From Roseibium alexandrii DFL-11 (lineage in GTDB: Bacteria > Pseudomonadota > Alphaproteobacteria > Rhizobiales > Stappiaceae): a DNA stretch of 64,000 bases. Below the pieces are notes generated by a model. That model ran no database searches. It was not told where the DNA came from and saw only the letters and a list, made by a program, of their open reading frames with translations. Positions 26,969 through 33,837 of the stretch are shown in pieces. The position numbers and the translations under genes are program-made. Position 1 is the first letter of the stretch. Each line of letters opens with the position of its first letter. The stretch is from NCBI RefSeq assembly GCF_000158095.2, contig NZ_CM011002.1, forward strand, positions 2,123,228-2,187,227. Reading direction: 5' to 3'.

Positions 26969-28261
26969 ATGGGCAGTGCGCAGGGACACCAGGTTGTCGA
27001 GCAGGCAGATGTAAATGACTTCTGGCGAGCTTTTCACCGCGATAACTGGGAGAAGCGCCCCGGCGTTTTCCACGGCGCTTTTTCCGATCCGGCCAATGCA
27101 GCGTGCGACATCGTACCTGCATTAAAAGCAGCGGCCAGCGCATGGCGCGCCGGCGAGTCGACAAATTTCGGCATCTGGATCAATGGTCGGCGGCCAGAGC
27201 TGGAGTATCAGCGCTTTTTCATTGCCGATGGCGATACCACCGTTGAAGACTATGTCGACCGCATCATCGCCGAACCGGATGTTGACGAGCTCTGCTTCAC
27301 CCACTTCAATCTTCAAAGCTATAGTCCGATGCTGTGGTTTCGGGCACGGGATTTCCTTCATGGCCTGCTGCCGCTAACCGGCCTGCCGATGGACGAAATC
27401 GATCTCGATATCTTCACCGGCCGCTATGCCCGCACCCCGGGCGGAATTCATACCGACGCGGCAAGCACCTTCATGTGCGTGCTGCAAGGCACTAAACGCA
27501 TGTATGTCTGGCCTGCCGACTATTTCGATGACAAGGACGTAGCAATCGCAGGAGAAGGCGCGGTGCGCACGATCGTCGACAGCGACTATGGCGCATTTAT
27601 GGATGACGCTACTGAGCTCGTCGGCGGGCCCGGGGACGTCCTCTATTGGCCGTCGACGGCTTGGCACATCTCCGTACCGAACGTATCCGACGCGTTTTCC
27701 CTGGTTCTCAATATTGGTCTGTTCTTCAGTCAGAAGCCAGCGCCGATGTTTGGTTCGGTGTTCGACGAGCTGGTGGGCTCATATTTCGATGACCGTTTCC
27801 AGTGGGGCGACACCTACACTTTCTCCAGGGAACAGGCGCAGCAAATGGCAACTGGCTTGCCGGGGCAGGAGGCCGAAGCGGCGCGTTTACTGTCAGCACC
27901 CGGCATAGGCGAGATGGTTGAACACGCGATGGCCGAGCGCTGGCTGCAACGGGTTTCGGCTGGCGGCTTCCGGCGCATTCCACCGCGGTCGCGCGTGCCA
28001 GAGGATGCTGAGGAAATCAGTGTCAATCCACGTTTCCCCATTCTCTATCGCGCAACGGGTGAGCATCTCACAGTCGCGGCCAACGGCCACCTCCTGCAGG
28101 CGCCTAACACCGCAGCCCATCTCGCTGCTATCGCGCTATTGAATGACGGCGGCATTCATGAGATCCCAGACCTAGCGGAAAAGTGCGCCACGTCCGGGGA
28201 TTTTGTCGATGCCGCAGCGCTGCGCAATTTCCTCATAGACCTGAAAAGCTGCCACCTCTAG
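26969..28261 (+). CDS. JmjC/cupin-type Fe(II)/2-oxoglutarate oxygenase with PqqD-like C-terminus
   Basis: This 430-residue protein contains a JmjC-like cupin core. Iron ligands are visible as His161 and Asp163 in PGGIHTDAASTF and the distal His233 in STAWHISVPN; the 2OG-side region follows the first pair (LQGTKRMYVWP). This group hydroxylates protein or peptide side chains. Residues about 350-430 resemble a PqqD-type recognition domain (ANGHLLQAPNTAAHLAAIAL then DLAEKC and a final ALRNFLIDLKS helix), which would bind a precursor leader. The start ATG 26969 has GGGGAGA upstream; the longer frame from 26888 is rejected. Its stop overlaps the convergent oxygenase gene stop. Confidence 0.82.
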   Translation: MGSAQGHQVVEQADVNDFWRAFHRDNWEKRPGVFHGAFSDPANAACDIVPALKAAASAWRAGESTNFGIWINGRRPELEYQRFFIADGDTTVEDYVDRIIAEPDVDELCFTHFNLQSYSPMLWFRARDFLHGLLPLTGLPMDEIDLDIFTGRYARTPGGIHTDAASTFMCVLQGTKRMYVWPADYFDDKDVAIAGEGAVRTIVDSDYGAFMDDATELVGGPGDVLYWPSTAWHISVPNVSDAFSLVLNIGLFFSQKPAPMFGSVFDELVGSYFDDRFQWGDTYTFSREQAQQMATGLPGQEAEAARLLSAPGIGEMVEHAMAERWLQRVSAGGFRRIPPRSRVPEDAEEISVNPRFPILYRATGEHLTVAANGHLLQAPNTAAHLAAIALLNDGGIHEIPDLAEKCATSGDFVDAAALRNFLIDLKSCHL

Positions 28262-29652
28262 CGCTCGCCGTAAAGAAAGGTGAGATTAATCCGGTTGTTC
28301 GTGAAGCCATTTGCAAAATACGTCGGCTGCGAGGCGTGGAACATCGCTGAATTGAATATAGTTGCCCGATTGAGACGGTACGGAATATCGATCTTTCGGG
28401 CGTTGGCAATCCGCTTGGCGATCTTGTCGGGGTCGTCATTGTAATCTTTGAAACCCCAGTCTCCCGGACTTTGCGCCTCGTACAACGTCAGTCCCCCGGT
28501 GCCCGGGCGGAGATTGGCCGCGTCAGGTGTCAACCAGACATTAATGTTGGTTTCCGAGAAATCGGCGTGGGCGCCAATCGCCGTGGCGCCTCCTACCAGC
28601 CGATAGGCCCAGATTTCGCGCAGCCGCAGCGCCCCGACGATAGCGTCGAACGTATCCTGCAGTTCTCCGATTATCTGATCCACCAACGGCGTCATCAAGC
28701 CCATGTCGCGATAGGCACCGATATAGTTGCGGCCCTTTTGGCTGTCGTTGTGCCAGATCGTCGACAGATTGAAATAACGGATCAAAATCGCCACCGCGTC
28801 CGCGGTGAGTAGGTCGTCGACCACCACATAATTGAAAGGCTCCGGCTTCTCAAAATACGCGTCGACTATACTGTTGATTTCGAGCGCCGGATTCACCGCT
28901 GGACCTGCCAGCCGCGGACAGGGCGCCAGATGTAGCATGCGACGATAGTAAGGTGCGAGCCGCGACAGGATATTGTCGGGCAGGTCCCAGTCGTCGGCCG
29001 CAATGGTGCCAGTGCGTTCCTCGGGATAGTCGCGCAACGCCTGCGCAAAGGAAAGCTCGACGGTTTGATAGTCTTCGTGCAGCTGGCCAGCATTGCACAG
29101 ATGCGCAATCTGGTTGCGGTCGAGTTCTAGCCGTGACCGGCTGACAACGCCATAGTCGAGCATGCGGCTGAGCCTCTGCGGCACCGGACTGTTAAGTCCG
29201 GCGTCCATCCAGCCTTGGGCAGTTTTGTAGTCTCCGTCGAGCAAGTAGAGGCTACCGATGCGGAAACGGTTGTCGGCCTGCCCGGGGGCGTGACGCTCCA
29301 TCGCCAAGGCGATTTCCAGCGCCTGCGCGCGTAAGCCGCGATCGAGGCAGATCTGCGCGGCGTTGTCGTAGGCGGCGCCGAAATAGGGGTTGCACCGGGC
29401 GCTTTGCAGGAATAGGTCGACCGCGGTGAGGCAATCGCCAAGTCCATGCAATGCGAGTGCCTTGATGAAGTAGGGCATGTGCCACAGCGGCAATGCCCTA
29501 ATAGCTGGGTCGCAGGCATTGCTCGCGGCGGCGAAGTCGCCCTGATCAAGCAACGCCAGAGCCCTGGCCGCGGTGCGGTCGGCATGGTCGACACCGGTGA
29601 CCATGTCCGCCGTGTCGGCCTCGGGAACGAGAGCTTGCAGGTCCAGTGTCAT
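28258..29652 (-). CDS. TPR-containing 2OG-Fe(II) oxygenase
   Basis: This 464-residue protein has tetratricopeptide-like helical repeats in its N-terminal half (about residues 25-175: LALLDQGDFAAASNACDPAI and similar). The C-terminus is a 2OG-Fe(II) oxygenase with iron ligands His362 and Asp364 (GAHADFSETN), distal His439 (SAMFHASQP) and the 2OG-binding Arg454 (NNRINLTFL). TPR-linked oxygenases of this type hydroxylate peptides or proteins. It follows the radical SAM gene by 70 bases on the same strand, with AGGGAGAA before its ATG. Substrate is inferred to be the cluster peptide. Confidence 0.85.
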   Translation of the reverse strand: MTLDLQALVPEADTADMVTGVDHADRTAARALALLDQGDFAAASNACDPAIRALPLWHMPYFIKALALHGLGDCLTAVDLFLQSARCNPYFGAAYDNAAQICLDRGLRAQALEIALAMERHAPGQADNRFRIGSLYLLDGDYKTAQGWMDAGLNSPVPQRLSRMLDYGVVSRSRLELDRNQIAHLCNAGQLHEDYQTVELSFAQALRDYPEERTGTIAADDWDLPDNILSRLAPYYRRMLHLAPCPRLAGPAVNPALEINSIVDAYFEKPEPFNYVVVDDLLTADAVAILIRYFNLSTIWHNDSQKGRNYIGAYRDMGLMTPLVDQIIGELQDTFDAIVGALRLREIWAYRLVGGATAIGAHADFSETNINVWLTPDAANLRPGTGGLTLYEAQSPGDWGFKDYNDDPDKIAKRIANARKIDIPYRLNRATIFNSAMFHASQPTYFANGFTNNRINLTFLYGER

Positions 29653-29722
29653 TCGCTTCTCCCTGATCGGCGATGATTGCAGCTAATTGACGGCGGTCTG
29701 GCCGGGCCAAAAGGCCGGCTGC

Positions 29723-31111
29723 TCAGACATAGACGGCCTTATATTGGCCGCGCATCCGCACCAGTGGCATCAACGCCGCTGGATCAGAGGAAGCCTCGTG
29801 GCGGCCTTCGATAAGGCCTTGCAACTCATCCCGGCGGAAATGACGGCGCTGTGTCCGTGGCATAAGATAGTGAAGTAGGTTGGGCACCCACAGCCACCCG
29901 CGCTCGGTCAGCTGATAAGCGTCCTCGTTGCGCATGATATAGCCAGCGCGCAGTAGCGCCTGTAGGCGAGCCGGGTATTCCGGATCCCGGTAACGCGCGA
30001 CGACGTCAGCGCCGATGTGGCCACGGCGCGGCCAAGAAACCGCCTCGCGTTCGTCTCGCCGGTAGGTGGCGAAAATACCGATCGGCAGCACACCTTGCTG
30101 CAGCAGCTGGGCGTGCTCATGTTCCTGCAGGCCGAATGACCACATCCTGCCGTCGACGAAGGACTGAGCACCGCGGCCAAAACCGAGCACGTTGGCGTTG
30201 TCGAAGCCATAGAAATGGGCGCTGTAGGATTCATCATAGTTAAGGCTATGGCCATCGCGGGAGAATTTGCTGTAGCTCACTTGCGGTAGACCAGCTTCAA
30301 CAAAGCATTTCTGTGCATCGGCATACTGCGCCAGCAGCGTCGCGGTATCAAGATCACGCAATCCTGTCTCGTAGAGGCATTGCAGAAATTTCGGCGACGC
30401 CTCAAGCTTCTCGAAGCGAAAGAGTTCGATACTTGTGGGCGCGATTACATCTAGGAGCGCTCTAATATCCGCCGCAAGATGGCCGCGGCCAAGGCCCGGC
30501 CAACCATAAATGAAATCGATGCAAACTTCATCGAAAAGGGCTTCGGCCCGACCCCTCAAAAGCCCCAAATCGGCCACACTGGGCTTCAAATTGAGGATTT
30601 CGCGGAAGGTTTCGTCCATCGTCTGGACACCGAAGGAAACGCGACGGAAACCGAAATTGCGGACTTCCTCCAGATAGCCCCTTCGGGACAGGGAGCGGCA
30701 CTCGCCCTCAAAGGTCATTTCCGCGTCTGCTTCAAAGCGGAAGGTGTCGGTGAGCTTCGTCAGGATTCGCTCTATCATCGCCGGTGTGAGAACGCTGGCC
30801 GTGCCGCCGCCGAAGTAGAGCGCAGATATGCGTCTGCCAGTAAAGTGGAGCTGCGCAGCCGTTAGGTCAATCTCGGCGCAGATCTGATCAACGAAGCGAT
30901 TGAGGACTTCCCGCCGCAAGTCTGTGGACTTGGCAAAACCGCAAAACTGGCAAAGTGAGGCACAGAATGGGACGTGCACATACACCGCTGTGCTCCCGCC
31001 CCATCCGGTGTCCGCCCTGCTGTCGCTCAGTGCTCTCAAGCAGGCGGTATTTCCCAAAAGTGCGGCGTTTGGATAGGCGTAGACTGTGTCCGTACTCAGT
31101 TCCCTGAACAC
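29723..31111 (-). CDS. HemW/HemN-like radical SAM enzyme
   Basis: This 462-residue protein carries the radical SAM cluster motif Cys50-x3-Cys54-x2-Cys57 (VPFCASLCQFC), the glycine-rich SAM-binding GGGTASVL and the HemN-like block SFGVQTMDETF. A HemN C-terminal helical domain follows. It starts at GTG 31111 with AAAGGA upstream. HemW-like enzymes include class C methylases and haem-degrading enzymes, so it may be repurposed for peptide methylation or another radical reaction. It is 27 bases after the 61-residue ORF. The true haem biosynthesis gene hemN is an alternative but does not fit the neighbours. Confidence 0.85.
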   Translation of the reverse strand: MFRELSTDTVYAYPNAALLGNTACLRALSDSRADTGWGGSTAVYVHVPFCASLCQFCGFAKSTDLRREVLNRFVDQICAEIDLTAAQLHFTGRRISALYFGGGTASVLTPAMIERILTKLTDTFRFEADAEMTFEGECRSLSRRGYLEEVRNFGFRRVSFGVQTMDETFREILNLKPSVADLGLLRGRAEALFDEVCIDFIYGWPGLGRGHLAADIRALLDVIAPTSIELFRFEKLEASPKFLQCLYETGLRDLDTATLLAQYADAQKCFVEAGLPQVSYSKFSRDGHSLNYDESYSAHFYGFDNANVLGFGRGAQSFVDGRMWSFGLQEHEHAQLLQQGVLPIGIFATYRRDEREAVSWPRRGHIGADVVARYRDPEYPARLQALLRAGYIMRNEDAYQLTERGWLWVPNLLHYLMPRTQRRHFRRDELQGLIEGRHEASSDPAALMPLVRMRGQYKAVYV

Positions 31112-31138
31112 GTGGGACGTTCCTTTCGGATAAAGCTG

Positions 31139-31324
31139 CTACTCAGCGCGGGGCGGTGTGTCGTCGCTCGGTGGCGTGCCGCCACCTGGCGGTGTGCCTT
31201 GTTCACCGCGCAATTGTTCGACGGCCTCACGCAGCGCCGGCCAGCGTTCCATCAGGACAGGGATGTTTTGATAACCGGGATAGCGGCGAAGCATGACCGG
31301 TGCTGCACGATGTGTCCAACCCAT
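31139..31324 (-). CDS. 61-residue protein with C-terminal TPP repeats
   Basis: This short gene has a strong ribosome-binding site (AAAGGGGG) eight bases before ATG 31324 and lies between the VOC and radical SAM genes, 31 and 27 bases from them. The N-terminal part is basic and aromatic (RRYPGYQNIPVLMERWPAL). The C-terminal part repeats TPP three times with Gly- or Asp-rich spacers (TPPGGGTPPSDDTPP). It could be a small accessory protein or a second precursor; nothing else in the sequence decides this. Confidence 0.6.
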   Translation of the reverse strand: MGWTHRAAPVMLRRYPGYQNIPVLMERWPALREAVEQLRGEQGTPPGGGTPPSDDTPPRAE

Positions 31325-31355
31325 GACGGTGTCCCCCTTTGTTCGTTGGGCGAAA

Positions 31356-31949
31356 TCAGATGACGTCCTTGCACATGATCCAGTTCACGCCAAACGGATC
31401 GAGCATTCCGAAATTCGCGCGTGTCGGAAACGCCTTGCGAATGTCCTCGAGGATTTCGTCCTGGCCGGAGAGCGCGCTGTTAGCAGAGGCCTCAATCTGA
31501 GAGTCCTCGATGGTGTCGCAGGATTTCGGGTCACCGAACAGTGTGATCGGATATTTGCGTTCTTCCTCAACCCGCTTGAGCAGTTTGAAGGTCTCGTCAA
31601 TGTCCTCGACGACCATCGATACTGGGCCGAGCGCCTCGGTTCGGCGGGATAGACGGTACTCCTCCGCACGGAAAGCGCGATGTCGTTTCGGTGTCTCGTC
31701 GTCAGCGACCGATACCAACTTCAGAGACAGCACGTCCGGATAGAACATAAATCGGAAATCTAGGCCGAATTCCTTGGCTCGTCCTTGCATACCAAACCAG
31801 GCGGCGAAGCTTTCATCATGCAGGCCACGATGGGTCTGCATTTCTATGAACCCAAAGACCTCACGATAGAAATCGCTCGCATAATCCAGATCATAGACAA
31901 ACACTTGCAGATGCTGAAGCTCAACAAAACGCACGAAATCGTGTGACAT
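31356..31949 (-). CDS. VOC-family (glyoxalase/dioxygenase-type) protein
   Basis: This 197-residue protein has a first VOC module with HLQVFVYDLDYASDFYREVF and a second with PVSMVVEDIDETFKLL, ending LDPFGVNWIMCKD. That two-module layout is shared by extradiol dioxygenase-like and glyoxalase-like proteins. Possible metal ligands include the early His and a later Glu. It is the first gene of the minus-strand operon and is divergent from the peptide gene. Its job in the cluster is not readable; a small-molecule or peptide-related oxygenase or binding role is possible. Confidence 0.75.
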   Translation of the reverse strand: MSHDFVRFVELQHLQVFVYDLDYASDFYREVFGFIEMQTHRGLHDESFAAWFGMQGRAKEFGLDFRFMFYPDVLSLKLVSVADDETPKRHRAFRAEEYRLSRRTEALGPVSMVVEDIDETFKLLKRVEEERKYPITLFGDPKSCDTIEDSQIEASANSALSGQDEILEDIRKAFPTRANFGMLDPFGVNWIMCKDVI

Positions 31950-32110
31950 ATTTACCCCCTAAGAAGAAATAAATACCAATATACAAATATTGATTGTAAA
32001 ATGCCGCAGTGTCAATCTTATATTTACAAATTTATAAAACCTATTGTACGATAAAACACGCTATGTTGCGCCTTATAATTGCTGATTGTAAATTTCTCGC
32101 GGAGGTATTC
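31950..32110. promoter_or_regulatory. Divergent AT-rich promoter region between VOC operon and peptide gene
   Basis: The 161 bases between the two starts are strongly AT-rich compared with the flanking genes. A perfect -10-like TATAAT lies at 32074-32079, 32 bases before the peptide start codon; no good -35 is evident at the right spacing. It is the natural place for shared control of the peptide gene and the enzyme operon. Confidence 0.45.
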
Positions 32111-32347
32111 ATGGACGTCCAAACCTTTTCCCTAACGGGGGGAACCGAACTAATCGTTGAAATCAACGAACACAAAGACGGTATGGGAGCCACCACCATC
32201 CAATACCTGAAGTTCAGTGATGGAACCCTCGGCACAAAGACATGTACGTGTTCGTGCGCGAAAGACACCGCGAGCAAGACTTGCGACAGTTCCTCCACAT
32301 CCGCCACATGTGATTGTACGGGCAGCAGTTGCACCATTGATTGTTAA
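32111..32347 (+). CDS. 78-residue Cys-rich peptide, probable RiPP precursor
   Basis: The peptide starts at ATG 32111 behind a clear GGAGG (spacing five bases). Residues 1-43 look like a leader, with hydrophobic-acidic content (ELIVEINEH). Residues 44-78 hold all eight cysteines (45, 47, 49, 58, 67, 69, 74, 78). Six are preceded by Ser or Thr and two by Asp, with the pattern TCTCSC at the start of the core. No signal peptide or lipobox is present. The gene is divergent from the VOC operon and followed by a terminator. A precursor role is inferred from size, composition and neighbours; a metallothionein-like protein is the main alternative. A start at 32009 was rejected. Confidence 0.75.
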   Translation: MDVQTFSLTGGTELIVEINEHKDGMGATTIQYLKFSDGTLGTKTCTCSCAKDTASKTCDSSSTSATCDCTGSSCTIDC

Positions 32348-32389
32348 GGTGACGGAAAAGCGTTGTACGAAGGGGTGTGGGGTCGATGC

Positions 32390-32416
32390 AGAGCCGTACG
32401 ATTGCGGCTCTTATTT
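32390..32416 (+). terminator. Terminator after the Cys-rich peptide gene
   Basis: Arms AGAGCCG (32390-32396) and CGGCTCT (32405-32411) form a 7-bp stem with an eight-base loop, followed by TTATTT. It lies 42 bases after the stop codon of the peptide gene. This suggests the peptide is transcribed as a short separate message, as many RiPP precursors are. Confidence 0.6.
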
Positions 32417-32644
32417 GCCTTCAAGATTTTTTGAAGGTTTCTGTGACGTTTTCTGATCTTTCTTGGTTTTGCGTGCATCAAATTGCTTCAGTCTTTTCTT
32501 TTCTTGCCATTGGTAAAGCCGGTACCTCAAATCCTCCATCGGTTCGTTTCCAATGTAAAAGAGAGTTAAAAACAAGGCGAAGAAAAGTGGAATTGATATC
32601 GCCAACCCGACCCCTGCGTCTGAAACAAGAAAAAGCGGCATCAT
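32411..32644 (-). CDS. Small hypothetical membrane protein
   Basis: This possible 77-residue protein has one clear hydrophobic segment (GLAISIPLFFALFLTLFYIG) followed by a basic tail rich in Lys and Gln. No family is recognised, and the start has no convincing ribosome-binding site. It is convergent with the peptide gene and touches its terminator. An association with the peptide (immunity or export) is conceivable but unsupported beyond position. Confidence 0.35.
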   Translation of the reverse strand: MMPLFLVSDAGVGLAISIPLFFALFLTLFYIGNEPMEDLRYRLYQWQEKKRLKQFDARKTKKDQKTSQKPSKNLEGK

Positions 32645-32757
32645 CAGACAAGAAAAAAGAAAAACAAGACATAAAAATAGAAAATAAATTTCTTCATCTG
32701 GCGATATGTCGCTTCTACTAGGCCTCAGTGCTTTGAGGTCAAAAATAGATTCGCTCG

Positions 32758-33465
32758 CTAATCTTGAGGCGCCGAATAAGGCTTAGCTTCATCTTCCTTT
32801 CCGTGTGGAGCAAAGCCCGTCTCTGAAACGCATATTTCGTGTAATGACTTTTTAAGCCGAGCAATTGTGCCTTCTGTCAGATTAGGCGGACTGTCGGCAT
32901 TAATTCCAGCGCTCGGGATAATCTTGAACCAGATGACCTCGTACCAAGATAGTTTTCGAAAAGCCCTGGTTAGCGTAATGTCAGTCTCAGCTCCACGCTC
33001 ATTCAGATCTAGCTTGTAGGACCATCGGTCCGGTAAGTGTCCCCAGGCAAAACGGTGAGGAGGATCCCAATCTACAACGAACTGATCGTACGCAACACTT
33101 TGATTGGTATACGTTTTAAAGGGCACACCTGGGCGAATTATCTCGTGCTGGAACCTTTCTGAACGATTGTGTAGAAAATTGTGAAAATTTCCTGGATTGG
33201 AAATAAATTCCCATGCAGTTTCTATCTTGCATGGCACACGAACCAAAAATGTAACTTCGTTGTTTCGCTCTTCATTACTTTGCGATGCAAAGTGGTGAGA
33301 TATGGCCCACGAGACTGTTCCGCCAAACACAAGCCCAACCAACAGCAAAAAAACATCCACGTCACCGGCTCCGTTATTTATACTTTTCCAGAACGCCAGG
33401 ATCGCCGCCAGTGCTGCAAATGATGCATTGAGCTTGGCGACCAACTGCGAAGGTGCCGTGTTCAC
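32758..33465 (-). CDS. Membrane-anchored SRPBCC-family protein
   Basis: This 235-residue protein starts with two hydrophobic segments (LNASFAALAAILAFW, VFLLLVGLVFGGTVSWAIS). It continues with a START/SRPBCC-like domain (VTFLVRVPCKIETAWEFISN, WDPPHRFAWGHLPDRW, and a C-terminal helix with RLKKSLHEICV). SRPBCC proteins bind hydrophobic ligands in a deep pocket. Ligand and role are unknown. The start region overlaps the zinc-ribbon-like gene by 92 bases in another frame. Confidence 0.7.
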   Translation of the reverse strand: MNTAPSQLVAKLNASFAALAAILAFWKSINNGAGDVDVFLLLVGLVFGGTVSWAISHHFASQSNEERNNEVTFLVRVPCKIETAWEFISNPGNFHNFLHNRSERFQHEIIRPGVPFKTYTNQSVAYDQFVVDWDPPHRFAWGHLPDRWSYKLDLNERGAETDITLTRAFRKLSWYEVIWFKIIPSAGINADSPPNLTEGTIARLKKSLHEICVSETGFAPHGKEDEAKPYSAPQD

Positions 33466-33601
33466 CCTCGCAGTAGCCGTTGTGACACCTACTGCAATAC
33501 CTCATAGTTCCTCGTTGGCGGCGGAAGACGGCTTCACAGATGAAGCAATCAGCCCAATCACCGTTTTCAATTTTTTGCTTTCCCGATCTATCGTCAGCCA
33601 T
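33374..33601 (-). CDS. Small zinc-ribbon-like Cys-rich protein
   Basis: This 75-residue protein has three Cys pairs: DCFICEAVF, RYCSRCHNGYCEGEH and QCIIC. The spacing is right for a zinc-binding treble-clef or ribbon fold. Coding character overlaps the start of the SRPBCC gene, so one of the two starts may be shorter than shown. No family is recognised. A start at 33613 is possible. Confidence 0.5.
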   Translation of the reverse strand: MADDRSGKQKIENGDWADCFICEAVFRRQRGTMRYCSRCHNGYCEGEHGTFAVGRQAQCIICSTGGDPGVLEKYK

Positions 33602-33711
33602 GACCGGCCCCATTTCTTGAATTAGCAGATCAAGACAAAGAATTGCATCTTAACGGCTCTCCGCTGAAAACCGGATGGCTTGGTTTTATAATCACGGAAT
33701 ACAGTGAAAAT

Positions 33712-33747
33712 GCGCTTGCGCTTGCGCTTGCGCTTGCGCTTGCGCTT
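33712..33747. repeat. Hexanucleotide tandem repeat (GCGCTT x6) upstream of the metalloprotease gene
   Basis: Six perfect copies of GCGCTT follow one another, 91-126 bases before the start codon of the M10 protease gene. In the extended frame they would encode Ala-Leu repeats. Because the unit is six bases, copy-number change would not shift a frame but would change promoter or leader spacing. Confidence 0.85.
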
Positions 33748-33837
33748 GAAACAAACCAAAGCATATTTAAAATTGCAATAGCAAAGCGCATATCGCGTGC
33801 GTTGATTGTTTCGTTTTTTAACAGAGGCATTTTCGGC

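Larger units (their letters stand above)
26969..32411. other. Candidate RiPP (modified Cys-rich peptide) biosynthetic cluster
   Basis: The block combines a short peptide gene with eight Cys in its C-terminal half, three iron-dependent oxidative enzymes (JmjC/cupin, TPR-2OG oxygenase, HemW-like radical SAM), a VOC protein and a second small ORF. The four minus-strand genes are closely spaced, while the JmjC and peptide genes lie on the plus strand at the two ends. No transporter, protease or immunity gene is evident inside the block. The grouping is directly visible; the RiPP reading is inference. Confidence 0.55.

Noticed and set aside
32009..32110. Upstream extension of the Cys-rich peptide
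   Set aside because: The extension is encoded by AT-rich promoter-like sequence and lacks a ribosome-binding site, whereas ATG 32111 has GGAGG at the right distance.
33643..33837. N-terminal extension of the metalloprotease through the Ala-Leu repeat
   Set aside because: The part before 33838 has no homologous character; the conserved M10 sequence starts after the ATG at 33838. It remains possible and is noted as a finding.
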